From assembly GCA_963828505.1 (NCBI GenBank), contig CAWHFM010000011.1, positions 124,001-188,000 on the forward strand: 64,000 nt of DNA, written 5' to 3'. The notes under the pieces are model-generated. The model saw only the letters and a program-made list of their open reading frames with translations, had not been told where the DNA came from and ran no database searches. The stretch comes from Bog-473 sp963828505 (GTDB lineage Bacteria > Actinomycetota > Acidimicrobiia > Acidimicrobiales > RAAP-2). Made by a program: the position numbers and the translations under genes. Numbering within the stretch: position 1 is the stretch's first letter; every line of letters begins with the position of its first letter. Positions 9,012-17,384 of this stretch are shown piece by piece.

Positions 9012-9950
9012 TCAACTCTTCGAGAGCCGGCCGAGCCCGACGTTGTTCAGCACGTCCGAGATGTGGTTCGAGATCCAGCCCACGTTGTCGGTCAACAGCA
9101 GCACGCCGAAGACGACCAGGATCACGCCCGCGGTCAGCTCGACCGCCCACAGCCAATGCCTCGTGCGCCCCAGCAGGGCGGTGAAGCGGCCGAAGGCCAG
9201 GCCCACGAGAACGAACGGCACGGCCAGGCCGAGGGAGTAGGCGAGGAGGAGGAAGGCGCCGCCGGCCAGCGTCCCGTTCCGGCTGGCCAGGCCGAGCACC
9301 GCCCCGAGCACGGGGCCGATGCACGGCGTCCAGGCGAAGGCGAAGGCCACGCCCATCACCGGGGCGGCCCAGGCGCCGAGCCGCGACGGGCGCACGTCGA
9401 AGCGGTGCTCGCCGGTCACCCGGGTCACGACGCCGAGCGTGCCCGAGCCGGCATGCGCCCACACGCTCGACGGCAATGAGCCGAGCACCATGACCGCGCC
9501 GAGAGCGACGATCAGCACTCCGCTGATCTGGGAGAGCACGAAGTGATGCCCGTGCAGCAGGCTGCCGATCCCCGACGCCGTGGCGCCGAGGCCCACGAAG
9601 ACCACGGTGAACCCGGCCACGAAGAGTCCGATGCCGCGCAGTACGGGCCTCAGGGCGGCCGACGGGGTCATGCCGTCCGGCCCGGCTGCACCCCCAATCG
9701 CCCCGTCCTGACCCGATTCGCCGACGCCGACGGCGGCGCCGGCGCCTACGGCGGCGCCGGCCGCCGATCCCGCCGGTACGACCGATACCGCCGACAGCTC
9801 CGCCGCCGAGAGGCCCGACACCATGGAGACGTAGCCGGGCACGAGCGGCAGCACGCACGGCGAAACGAAGGACAGGATCCCCGCCCCGAAGGCGACGAGG
9901 GCGCCGGCCGGGTCGGCCGAGATGGCGCCGAGTGCGGCAGTGGGGTCGAG
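9012..9950 (-). CDS. ccdA: CcdA/DsbD-like thiol-disulfide transmembrane protein
   Basis: About 312 residues with six predicted membrane helices. Both family cysteines are present: SFVSPCVLPLVPGY near the N-terminus and FAWTPCIGPVLG in the middle. These relay electrons from cytoplasmic thioredoxin to extracytoplasmic acceptors, for example in cytochrome c maturation. An alanine/glycine-rich insert of about 45 residues follows helix 1. No ATG, GTG or TTG lies in frame between the gmd stop (9968) and the conserved SPC motif, so the listed start is arbitrary. gmd lies directly upstream on the same strand. No resB, ccsA or thioredoxin gene is nearby. Confidence 0.8.
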   Translation of the reverse strand, partial: LDPTAALGAISADPAGALVAFGAGILSFVSPCVLPLVPGYVSMVSGLSAAELSAVSVVPAGSAAGAAVGAGAAVGVGESGQDGAIGGAAGPDGMTPSAALRPVLRGIGLFVAGFTVVFVGLGATASGIGSLLHGHHFVLSQISGVLIVALGAVMVLGSLPSSVWAHAGSGTLGVVTRVTGEHRFDVRPSRLGAWAAPVMGVAFAFAWTPCIGPVLGAVLGLASRNGTLAGGAFLLLAYSLGLAVPFVLVGLAFGRFTALLGRTRHWLWAVELTAGVILVVFGVLLLTDNVGWISNHISDVLNNVGLGRLSKS

Positions 9951-9967
9951 CGCGGCCGCCCCCCGGA

Positions 9968-10939
9968 CTACGAGATGCTCTTGCGGACGAGGTCCATGTC
10001 GGCCTCGACCATCATGGTCACGAGTTCGGGGAACTCGACCTCGGGCTGCCAGCCCAGGACCTCGTGCGCCTTGGCCGGGTCCCCGACCAGCAGGTCGACC
10101 TCGGCCGGCCGCAGGAAGCGCTCGTCGATGACGACGTGCTGCTCCCAGTCCAGCCCGACCACCTCGAAGGCCAGCCGGCACAGCTCGCGTACCGTGTGCG
10201 TCTCCCCCGTCGACACGACGTAGTCGTCGGGCGAGTCCTGCTGGAGCATGAGCCACATGGCGCGCACGTAGTCGGCGGCGTAGCCCCAGTCGCGCTGAGA
10301 GTCGAGGTTGCCGAGCGCCAGCTTGTCGTCGAGCCTGTGGGCGATCCGCGCCGCGCCGTGGGTCACCTTGCGCGTCACGAACTCGAGGCCGCGCCGCGGC
10401 GACTCGTGGTTGAAGAGGATGCCCGACGTCGCGTGCAGGTCGTAGCTCTCGCGGTAGTTGACGGTGATCCAGTGCCCGTAGACCTTGGCCACGCCATAGG
10501 GGCTGCGGGGATAGAGCGGCGTCGACTCGCGCTGGGGCACTTCCTGCACCTTGCCGAACATCTCCGAAGAGCTGGCTTGATAGAAGCGGGTCTCGGGGTC
10601 GACGAGCCGGATGGCGTCGAGCAGCCGCGTCACCCCCATGGCGGTGGTCTCCCCCGTGAGGACGGGCTGGTGCCACGAGGTCTGCACGAACGACTGGGCG
10701 GCCAGGTTGTAGATCTCGGTCGGCCGGTGATCGCGCAGGATGTTGATCAGGGAGACCTCGTCGAGCAGGTCGCCCGAGACCAGCTCGATCTGGTCCTGGA
10801 TGTGCGCGATGCGCTCGAAGTTCAACGTGCTCGAGCGCCGGACCATACCGATGACGGTGTACCCCTGTGTCAGGAGGAACTCGGCCAGGTACGACCCGTC
10901 CTGGCCGGTGACGCCGGTGATCAGTGCCCGCTTGGCCAT
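9968..10939 (-). CDS. gmd: GDP-mannose 4,6-dehydratase
   Basis: 323 residues, converting GDP-mannose to GDP-4-keto-6-deoxymannose, the precursor of GDP-fucose, rhamnose-type and other deoxy sugars. The Rossmann motif GVTGQDG is at residues 9-15. The catalytic set is S124, E126, Y148 and K152 (SPYGVAK). NFERIAHIQ and FNHESPRRGLEFVTRK are Gmd-specific signatures. It is divergent from a glycosyltransferase with only 35 bases between starts, suggesting shared control and a joint role in surface glycan synthesis. The ATG lacks an obvious Shine-Dalgarno motif. Confidence 0.95.
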   Translation of the reverse strand: MAKRALITGVTGQDGSYLAEFLLTQGYTVIGMVRRSSTLNFERIAHIQDQIELVSGDLLDEVSLINILRDHRPTEIYNLAAQSFVQTSWHQPVLTGETTAMGVTRLLDAIRLVDPETRFYQASSSEMFGKVQEVPQRESTPLYPRSPYGVAKVYGHWITVNYRESYDLHATSGILFNHESPRRGLEFVTRKVTHGAARIAHRLDDKLALGNLDSQRDWGYAADYVRAMWLMLQQDSPDDYVVSTGETHTVRELCRLAFEVVGLDWEQHVVIDERFLRPAEVDLLVGDPAKAHEVLGWQPEVEFPELVTMMVEADMDLVRKSIS

Positions 10940-10974
10940 AGGGGGAGAAACTACCCGAGAGCAGGGCCCGTACA

Positions 10975-12021
10975 GTGCCGGGCGTGCCCACGGCCTGCCT
11001 GGTCTCGTTCCGCCTGGGCGGGGGCGACGGGGTCTCCGTAGAGGCCGCCAAGTGGGCCGACGCGCTCGGAGCCCTGGGCTGGCGGGTCACCACCGTGGCC
11101 GGCTCGGGCCCCGTCGATGTGGTGCTGCCGGGCCTTGCCATCGACGCGCCCGAGCCGCCGACCGCCGGCGAAGTGCGCGACGCCCTGGCCCCGGCCGACC
11201 TCGTCGTCGTGGAGAACGTCTGCTCCCTCCCCCTCAACCCCGCCGCCGCCGCGGTCACGGCCGTGGCGTGCGCCGGCCGGCCGACGGTGCTCCACCACCA
11301 CGACCTGCCCTGGCAGCGTCCGCACCTCGCCCACCTCGGTCCTCCCCCCGACGACCCGGCCTGGGCCCACGTCACCATCAACGAGCTGAGCCGCGTGGAG
11401 CTGGCCGAACGCGGCATCCGGGCGACGACGGTGTACAACACCTTCGACCCGGACCCTCCGGGAGGCGACCGCGCCGGTACCCGCGCCGCCCTGGGCGCGG
11501 CGGCCGACCGGCCGCTCCTCCTGCAGCCGACCCGCGCTCTGCCGCGCAAGAACGTGACGGGGGGACTCTCGCTGGCGGAAGCCGTCGGTGGCACCTACTG
11601 GTTGCTCGGGCCGGCCGAGGACGGCTTCGGGCCGGAGCTCAATCGTCTGATGGCCGGGGCGCGTTGCCCGGTGAGGCGCGGGCACGCTGCCGGGCACGTG
11701 GGAATGGAAGACGCCTATGCCGCCTGCGACGCTGTGCTGCTCCCGTCGACATGGGAGGGCTTCGGCAACCCGTCGGTGGAGTCCGCCACGCATCGCCGGC
11801 CACTCGCCGTCGGGCCCTACCCGGTGAGCCGCGAGCTCCGGGCCTTCGGCTTCCGCTGGTTCGACGCCGACGACCCCGACGCACTCGCCGGCTTCCTCGC
11901 GTCGCCGGACGAGTCGCTGCTCGCGCACAATCACGCCGTCGCCGCCACCCACTTCGACCAGGCCGACCTGCCGGGGCGTCTCGCCACCGTGCTCCAGGTC
12001 CTCGCGGTACCGGGGCCATAG
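10975..12021 (+). CDS. GT4-family glycosyltransferase
   Basis: 348 residues from a GTG at 10975; a second GTG at 10984 is possible. It has a GT-B fold with an N-terminal acceptor domain and a C-terminal nucleotide-sugar domain. The E-x7-E motif typical of GT4 enzymes appears in LLPSTWEGFGNPSVESA. The glycine-rich N-terminal loop (SFRLGGGDGVSVEAAKWADAL) matches glycogen-synthase-like transferases. Donor and acceptor are unknown. The divergent gmd makes a GDP-sugar donor plausible, but that is inference. Confidence 0.85.
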   Translation: MPGVPTACLVSFRLGGGDGVSVEAAKWADALGALGWRVTTVAGSGPVDVVLPGLAIDAPEPPTAGEVRDALAPADLVVVENVCSLPLNPAAAAVTAVACAGRPTVLHHHDLPWQRPHLAHLGPPPDDPAWAHVTINELSRVELAERGIRATTVYNTFDPDPPGGDRAGTRAALGAAADRPLLLQPTRALPRKNVTGGLSLAEAVGGTYWLLGPAEDGFGPELNRLMAGARCPVRRGHAAGHVGMEDAYAACDAVLLPSTWEGFGNPSVESATHRRPLAVGPYPVSRELRAFGFRWFDADDPDALAGFLASPDESLLAHNHAVAATHFDQADLPGRLATVLQVLAVPGP

Positions 12022-12113
12022 CTCCGCCTTCTGGTCACGACGGACTCTCCTTTCGGCACCGACCAATACCGAGCGGACCGCCGCGCCCTGATAGCCGTGC
12101 GCCATACTCAAGC

Positions 12114-12893
12114 GTGCCCGAAGCGTGGCGAGGGGCGCAGCAGGCGTCGGCACGATTCGCCGCACAGGCGCTCGATTACGACCGGTACCGGCCGCGCTAC
12201 CCCGAGGCGGTGTTCGACGCGCTCGTGCGTGAGGCCGGATTGGGTCCGGGCGACGTGGCGGTCGAGATAGGCGCCGGCACCGGTATCGCCACTGTGCCGT
12301 TGGTCGAACGCGGACTCGATGTGACCGCGGTCGAGCCGGCACGCGTGCTGGCGGAGGTCGCTGCGTCGAAGCTCGCCGCGTCCAGGCTCTCTGCGTCGAA
12401 GCTGGGCGGTCGCGGTCGGGTCGTGGTCGAGCGGTTCGAGGACTGCCCACTGCCCGATCGGGCAAGCCTGCTGGCTGCGTTCAACGCCTGGCACTGGGTC
12501 GAACCGTCGATCGCGCTCGATCGCGCCGCGCATCTGCTCCAGGGCGGCGGCAGGCTGGCACTCGTGTGGACCGAGGTGGTGGCTTGGGGTCCCCGACGCT
12601 TCGAGGAGCGTTTGGAAGACCTGTTCGGCGCACCCTGGCCGAAGCGATGGGACAACATCCTCGCGTCGCTCGACCCAGTGCTGGAAGATGGGCGTTTCGG
12701 CGAGCTCCGGACCTTCCACCACACCTTCGCCCGCACGCTCCATGCCCCGAGCTACGTCGCGGTCACCCGTACCTACGGCGGGCAGCGGAGCGAGGAGCAG
12801 TACGAGGCCCTGGAGCGGATGATCGTCGAGGAGTTCGGCGGCTCCATCACCAAGGTGGAGGACGCCGTAGTCCACCTCGCCGAACGGCAATGA
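12114..12893 (+). CDS. Class I SAM-dependent methyltransferase
   Basis: 259 residues from a GTG at 12114. ARFAAQALDYDRYRPRYPEAVFDALV is the usual lead of this actinobacterial methyltransferase group. Motif I is VAVEIGAGTGIATVPL (about residues 49-64), and the acidic ribose-binding residue is in DVTAVEPA. The C-terminal 130 residues form a variable cap. An ASKLAASRLSASKLGG stretch is a small internal repeat inserted after motif II. Substrate unknown; no partner gene is evident. It lies between a glycosyltransferase and a TetR regulator on the same strand. Confidence 0.85.
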   Translation: MPEAWRGAQQASARFAAQALDYDRYRPRYPEAVFDALVREAGLGPGDVAVEIGAGTGIATVPLVERGLDVTAVEPARVLAEVAASKLAASRLSASKLGGRGRVVVERFEDCPLPDRASLLAAFNAWHWVEPSIALDRAAHLLQGGGRLALVWTEVVAWGPRRFEERLEDLFGAPWPKRWDNILASLDPVLEDGRFGELRTFHHTFARTLHAPSYVAVTRTYGGQRSEEQYEALERMIVEEFGGSITKVEDAVVHLAERQ

Positions 12894-13008
12894 GCATTCT
12901 CTGAGCCTCACAGCCCCTCCCGGCCCCCGATCCGTACCGTCCCGCGGCCCGTCCAGGCCCACAAACCGTCTCCTCTCCTGCGGATGATCGGCCGGTAACG
13001 TGAGATCC

Positions 13009-13632
13009 ATGACCTTGCAGGCTCCGGCGCGGCGGCTGACCGCGGACCAGCGGCGGCAGCAGCTCTTCGCGGTGGCACTCGAGCTGTTCGCCCACCGCGG
13101 CTACCGGGCGACCACAATGGACGACATCGCCGACACGGCCGGCGTGACCAAGCCGCTGCTGTACCAGCACTTCTCGTCGAAACGGGCCTTGTACCTGGAG
13201 CTGGTCGACTCCATCGCCCGCGAGCTCCTCACGGCGGTGCGCGAGGCGGTCATGGAGGCAGACGGACCACGCCAGCAGGTGGAGCTGGGCTTTGCCGCCT
13301 ACTTTCGCCTCGTCGTGAGCAAGGAGGCTGAGTTCCGGCTGCTCTACGGCCGCGACCACGCCGACGACCGCGAACTGGGCCGCGCACTGCGCGCGGTGGA
13401 GGACGCCATCGCCGAGGCCATCGACCCGCTCATCGCAGCCGGGCTCGACGACGATCACCGGAGGCTCCTGGCCTACGGCATTGTCGGCATGGCCGAGGGT
13501 GCCTCGCGTCGTTTCATGGCGGAGCGCCTCGGGGGCGAGGGCGACGGCACGCTGGAGGAGGAAGCCCTGCGGCTGGCCCGCCGCATGGCCGACCTCGCCT
13601 GGGCGGGGTTGCGCTCCGTGCACGCCGACTGA
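13009..13632 (+). CDS. TetR/AcrR family transcriptional regulator
   Basis: 207 residues from the ATG at 13009 (an in-frame GTG is at 13000). The HTH spans about residues 8-55 (RRQQLFAVALELFAHRGYRA, then MDDIADTAGVTKPLLYQHFSSK). The ligand-binding half is all-helical, with VVSKEAEFRLLYGRDHADD. The target is unknown. Its neighbours are a methyltransferase on the same strand and a convergent phosphatase. A 26-base tandem repeat begins in its last two codons and duplicates the stop region. Confidence 0.9.
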   Translation: MTLQAPARRLTADQRRQQLFAVALELFAHRGYRATTMDDIADTAGVTKPLLYQHFSSKRALYLELVDSIARELLTAVREAVMEADGPRQQVELGFAAYFRLVVSKEAEFRLLYGRDHADDRELGRALRAVEDAIAEAIDPLIAAGLDDDHRRLLAYGIVGMAEGASRRFMAERLGGEGDGTLEEEALRLARRMADLAWAGLRSVHAD

Positions 13633-13696
13633 CTCGAGACCAACGTATCGCCGACTGACTCGAGACCGACGCACCCCGACTGACTCGAGTCGCACC
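13624..13696. repeat. 26-base tandem repeat spanning a gene end
   Basis: Three copies (13624-13649, 13650-13675 and a shortened 13676-13696) share CCGACTGACTCGAG. The first copy contains the final codons and TGA of the TetR gene, so each further copy repeats that stop codon. Every unit holds the palindrome CTCGAG. It lies between two convergent genes and looks like slippage or segmental duplication of a gene end. Confidence 0.8.
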
Positions 13697-13724
13697 AGGT
13701 GTCACACGACGGTCGGATGTCGTC

Positions 13725-14249
13725 TCAGACGAGAATGATGAGCTGCTGGCACAAGTCCCACAGCTCGCTGGCACAGGCGGCGTAGACGTCGTCCTCCTGA
13801 CCGGCCGGATCGAGCACGTCATCGGAGTCGCTCAGCTCGGCGCCGGCCAGTCCGAGCGCGTCGATCCGCTCCCGCAACGGCGGCGGCGAGAGGGGCAGGT
13901 CACAGCACAGTCGCCGGATGGTCGCGGTCTTCCCGGCGTGCGCCGGATGCACGCGCCGGACGTAGCGCACATGGTCGGCCTCCATGACCACGACGAGCTC
14001 GGCCCGGACCAGGTCGGCCGCGTGCACCTGCCGGCTGCGGTGACGGCGGAAGTCGGTGCCCTCGAGCGCGGGGATGCGGTTCAGCGCGGTGCGGGTACGC
14101 ATGCCCATCGGCTGGCCGTCGATGGAGTGGGTGCCCGCCGTGACGATGTGGAGGGGATCGGGGCGGCCGTTCCTCAGATGCTCGAGCATGAACCCGGCCA
14201 TGACCGAGCGCGCCGCGTTGCCGGTGCAGAGCACCAAGAGGTCGGTCAT
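13725..14249 (-). CDS. Low-molecular-weight protein tyrosine phosphatase
   Basis: 174 residues. The P-loop CTGNAARS gives nucleophile C8 and phosphate-binding R14. The general-acid aspartate is in VLDPAGQEDDVY (D147). The fold is shared with arsenate reductases, but the DP loop and overall length fit an LMW phosphatase. It is the last gene of a minus-strand unit: the APH-type kinase ends just upstream and is linked to it by a relay of overlapping stop/start codons. A kinase-phosphatase pair is suggestive, but APH enzymes act on small molecules, so a shared substrate is not implied. Confidence 0.85.
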   Translation of the reverse strand: MTDLLVLCTGNAARSVMAGFMLEHLRNGRPDPLHIVTAGTHSIDGQPMGMRTRTALNRIPALEGTDFRRHRSRQVHAADLVRAELVVVMEADHVRYVRRVHPAHAGKTATIRRLCCDLPLSPPPLRERIDALGLAGAELSDSDDVLDPAGQEDDVYAACASELWDLCQQLIILV

Positions 14250-14303
14250 CGGTCGGCGTCGCGGGCGTCGGTCATCGGTCGGCGTCGGTCATCGGTCGGC
14301 GTC
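14241..14303 (-). promoter_or_regulatory. Tandem ATGA stop-start junctions joining APH and phosphatase genes
   Basis: A 20-base unit occurs three times (14241-14260, 14267-14286, 14284-14303). Each copy contains ATGA on the minus strand. The APH gene ends at the TGA of the first-read copy (14289-14291), overlapping an ATG that encodes MTDADR and stops at 14272-14274. That stop overlaps an ATG that encodes MTDARDADR and stops at 14246-14248, and this stop overlaps the phosphatase ATG at 14249. The layout allows stepwise termination-reinitiation. Confidence 0.75.
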
Positions 14304-15422
14304 GAGGAGCATGGCCGGGGCGTCGAGGTCGAGCGCGTGCTGGGCGTGGCGGCTGGCGCTGGTGAGGAACATCAAATCGCCGCGCTCGGTGCGCTGCACG
14401 ACCATGGAGGCGACGATGGCCATCAGGATGCCGGCGAAGGTGTCGCGCCGATAGTCGTGGCGCAGCTGTTCGAGCGAGTAGCCGGTGACCCCCCGGGCGC
14501 AGAGCGACTCGTGGTAGTAGGCGAGGAGGTCGGACTCGTGGGCGCGGCGGTCCTCGACGGTGAGGCAGCCGCCGACGAAATAGGCCAGGTCGACCGACCC
14601 GCCGCCCCAGGCCAGGGTCTGCCAGTCGACGACCACCGGTCGCGGGTTCCCCGGTTGGAAGAGAAGGTTGTCGAGTCGGAAGTCGCCGTGCGTCGCGGTG
14701 CACGGCCCTGTGCGCAGTCGGACCCACGCCGGGAGGTGTTCGGCGAAGAGGCGGCACACGTCCTGGTGCTCCGAAGCAAGGGTGTCGGCGTAGCGCTCCA
14801 GGAACCCGGGCAACAGCGAGGACACGAGAGCGTTGAGCATGGTGTCGGTGTCGGGCGAGTTGCGGTTGAGCCAGCCCAACGCGGCCAGGTCCGGGTCCTC
14901 CCAGCAGGGCGCGTGCAGACCTGCCATCTCGTCGAGCACCGCGGCTGCGCTGTCGGGGGCGCAGGCTCCTATCTGGTCGCCCTGAACGCCGCCGACGATG
15001 TCCTCGAGCAGGAGCGTGAACCATCCGGTCTCGGGCTCGATCTCGGCAGCGTAGGCGTCGGGGACACGGGTGGCGACGCGGCGTGCGACCTCGCGGTAGA
15101 AGCGGACCTCTATCTCGTAGGCCCGGAGCGCAAGGCCCGTCGAGCGGCTCTGGTCGTCCGCCGACGCGAACTTGCCCACGACACTGCGTGGGGGTGAGGA
15201 GTCGGCAATGGAGGCCATGTTGGCCGGGATGTTGGCCGGGGTCGTCGGGTGCGCTGGTTGCCGGGCTCGTTGCCGCGCCGGCGCGTCGACGGAGAGCGAG
15301 AACCGCGTGGTGTCGGCCATCTGCCCGGTGCCGATCGGGCTCATGTCGAAGCCGACGACCGCGGCGTCGGGGCTGAGGACCCCCGAGCCGCGCAGGGTGG
15401 TCGTGAGCCAGTCGGGCGTCAC
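14289..15422 (-). CDS. APH-type phosphotransferase (aminoglycoside phosphotransferase/ACAD10-like kinase family)
   Basis: About 377 residues from a GTG at 15422. The open frame extends to a TTG at 15605, but the added 61 residues are proline/serine-rich and unlike the family. The start is uncertain. Kinase motifs are THGDFRLDNLLF (catalytic loop, H-G-D-x-R-x-x-N) and VVVDWQ (DFG-equivalent metal site). The first lobe has an insert rich in Pro and Ala around QRARQPAHPTT. Substrates in this broad family include sugars, hydroxy-acyl compounds and antibiotics; none can be chosen here. A long hairpin precedes it, and it is translationally linked to the phosphatase downstream. Confidence 0.8.
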   Translation of the reverse strand: MTPDWLTTTLRGSGVLSPDAAVVGFDMSPIGTGQMADTTRFSLSVDAPARQRARQPAHPTTPANIPANMASIADSSPPRSVVGKFASADDQSRSTGLALRAYEIEVRFYREVARRVATRVPDAYAAEIEPETGWFTLLLEDIVGGVQGDQIGACAPDSAAAVLDEMAGLHAPCWEDPDLAALGWLNRNSPDTDTMLNALVSSLLPGFLERYADTLASEHQDVCRLFAEHLPAWVRLRTGPCTATHGDFRLDNLLFQPGNPRPVVVDWQTLAWGGGSVDLAYFVGGCLTVEDRRAHESDLLAYYHESLCARGVTGYSLEQLRHDYRRDTFAGILMAIVASMVVQRTERGDLMFLTSASRHAQHALDLDAPAMLLDADR

Positions 15423-15614
15423 GTCGACCGCGCTGCGCAGGAGGGTCGACCGGGTCGGCGATGGGGATGGGTGTTGCGACCAGGATGGAGATCGGGACGG
15501 GTCCACGGTGGCGCCGAGACTATTGCCGTCGCAGCCGCCGTCGCCGCTCACGCTGGGCTGTTGCCGCAGTCGTCTCCCGATGCGGCTGTTGCCGGGCGGC
15601 ACCAACGATCATCC

Positions 15615-15700
15615 ACGGACGGGAGCGGGATGCCCCGGTAGTTCAGGAACCGGAGGGAAGCCGGGGGCGATCCTGACCGGGGCACCCTGCTCCCGTCCGT
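15615..15700 (-). terminator. Long stem-loop between MFS and APH genes
   Basis: Inverted arms at 15615-15648 and 15671-15700 pair over about 28 positions, with two mismatches and one four-base bulge (AGTT), around a 22-base loop. The arms contain CGGACGGGAGC and TGCCCCGGT. It starts 45 bases after the MFS stop and ends 10 bases before the longest possible APH start, all on the minus strand. There is no T-tract, so it could be a GC-rich actinobacterial terminator, a 5' UTR structure for the APH gene or a mini inverted-repeat element. Confidence 0.55.
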
Positions 15701-15744
15701 CAGGGGGGCACTCCAACTTCTAAATACTAGTAATACCATAGTTT

Positions 15745-17085
15745 TTATCTGGATTGCAAGGGAGGTGGCGTCCGCAGGGCCTTGCTCCACGTCCCCCATA
15801 ACGCCAGGCCCAAGGCCCAGACCACGAAGAGGGCGACGGTCCACCTCGGTGTCGAGTGCTGCAACAGGAGCCCCGCCACCAGGGGCGCCAGGGCGCCGGT
15901 CGAGAGCGCGATGGCGCTACGGACGGATTCCGAGCGGCCGAGCAGGCGGTCCGGAGTGACCGCAATGCGGTACCCGTTGACCACCGAATCGGTGGACGGG
16001 ATGGCCAGCCCCACCGGGATCAGGCTCACCGCCAGGACGACGGCGCGGGGCCAGACGAGAAAGGCGGCACAGCAAGTCCAGGTCCATATCTCGAGCAGGA
16101 AGACGCCGCGAACCGAAAGGATCCGCCGCACCGCGGGCGATACCAGCGAGCCCACGAGGACGCTGGCCGCGAACAGCGCGGTGAGCAGTCCGAGCTCGCC
16201 CCCGCGCAGGCCCTGGCCCTGGCCGATGACCACGATGCAGAAGAGGAGACCCGCACCGGTGAAGTTGAGCAGTCCATAGAGCAAAGCGGTCACCCGGAGG
16301 AACGCTTGGCGCCAGGTGAACGCCAGCCCCTCTCCTATCCGGGCCCGGAAGGGCACCGACTCCCGCGACCGCTCCTCCTGAAATCGTGCCCGCATGAGCA
16401 GCAACGAGACCGTGGAGCAGGCATACGAGCAGGCGTCGGCCACGAAAGGCAGGGCACGGCCGAGCTCGTAGAGGACCCCGCCGAGTGGCGGGCCGACGAT
16501 GCGTACCGCGGCCTGGCGCCCGCTCTGCGCTCCCGCGGCCTCGGGCAGCTGCTCCGTCGGCACCACAGCCCGCAGTGCCCCGGGGTGGGCGGCCAGGAAC
16601 ACGGCGGTTCCGGCGCCCTCGACGAAGGCGAGGACGACAATGACCCAGTACGACGTGTCCGACAGGGCGAGGCTGGCGGCGAGCGCTCCGATGGCCGCGG
16701 CTCGCACGACGTCGGAACCGATCATGAGGGCGCGCCGGCTCCAATGATCGGCCGCCACCCCGGCCGGAAGCGCGAGCAGCGCCATCGGCGCGGTGCGGGC
16801 GAACGAGACGAGGCCGGCCTTCAGCGCCGAGTGGGTGAGCGCGAGCACGAGGAGCGGGTAGGCGATGGTGGCGGCCTGGGTGCCGGCGTTCGACAGCAAC
16901 TGGCCGGCTTGGAGCAGGACGAAGTCGCGGTTGCGGCGGAGCGGGACGCGCGGCGCCGCCGCCGGCTGCTCGGTTTCGGTCTCGGTATCGGGGTCGGGCC
17001 CGACGTCCGGCGTCGGCGGTGGTGCGGGTGTCGGCCCCTCTGACCGTGCATCGCCGGATGGCCGCCTGCGCTCTCGTTCAGACAC
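15745..17085 (-). CDS. MFS transporter, EntS/MFS_3-like exporter
   Basis: 446 residues with about 12 membrane helices after a disordered, acidic 50-residue N-terminus. The motif-A region between helices 2 and 3 is LPAGVAADHWSRRALMIGSD, and the A-like repeat between helices 8 and 9 is LVSPAVRRILSVRG. This pattern fits the EntS/MFS_3 drug- and siderophore-exporter branch. The N-terminal tail holds a TETETE run encoded by a short repeat. No regulator is adjacent on the same strand. Substrate unknown. Confidence 0.85.
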   Translation of the reverse strand: MSERERRRPSGDARSEGPTPAPPPTPDVGPDPDTETETEQPAAAPRVPLRRNRDFVLLQAGQLLSNAGTQAATIAYPLLVLALTHSALKAGLVSFARTAPMALLALPAGVAADHWSRRALMIGSDVVRAAAIGALAASLALSDTSYWVIVVLAFVEGAGTAVFLAAHPGALRAVVPTEQLPEAAGAQSGRQAAVRIVGPPLGGVLYELGRALPFVADACSYACSTVSLLLMRARFQEERSRESVPFRARIGEGLAFTWRQAFLRVTALLYGLLNFTGAGLLFCIVVIGQGQGLRGGELGLLTALFAASVLVGSLVSPAVRRILSVRGVFLLEIWTWTCCAAFLVWPRAVVLAVSLIPVGLAIPSTDSVVNGYRIAVTPDRLLGRSESVRSAIALSTGALAPLVAGLLLQHSTPRWTVALFVVWALGLALWGTWSKALRTPPPLQSR

Positions 17086-17384
17086 GAGGCTTCGACGCTA
17101 TCGGCGGGATGTGTCGAGGGATCTCGGCCCCGAGTCGATCACTTTGCATGAGACGTCCCCCGAGCAACCTCCGAACAGTCAACCCGGACCCTCGGACGGC
17201 GCGCCATCCCTCACCCGTACGTGCTGGTCTTCCAACAGCCCGCGGGGCGACGGGGAGCGGCACGAACATCGGCGGTTTCACCAACCCACGTGTGAGGCGG
17301 CGCCCGACCTTGGTTCCCACATGCAGCAGCGCGTCGGCATCGGGTGCACTCCTTTCGCACTCGTGCGGCCGTAGCGTTCCGGTC
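17086..17384. other. Divergent intergenic region, no gene recognised
   Basis: About 300 bases separate the divergently transcribed MFS and carboxypeptidase-like genes, so promoters for both should lie here. I see no convincing -35/-10 pair, no strong inverted repeat and no coding signal in any frame. Confidence 0.4.

Noticed and set aside
9012..11594. A minus-strand open frame of 860 codons covering ccdA and gmd
   Set aside because: Only the last ~310 codons show CcdA motifs. The rest is the antisense or alternate frame of gmd and the glycosyltransferase and has no domain.
10740..12893. A plus-strand open frame of 717 codons
   Set aside because: Its N-terminal part is an off-frame reading of gmd and the glycosyltransferase; only the methyltransferase from 12114 is real.
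15615..15700. A tRNA gene suggested by the GCCCCGGTAGTTCAGG segment
   Set aside because: The sequence folds as one long hairpin, with no anticodon arm, T-loop or acceptor geometry.
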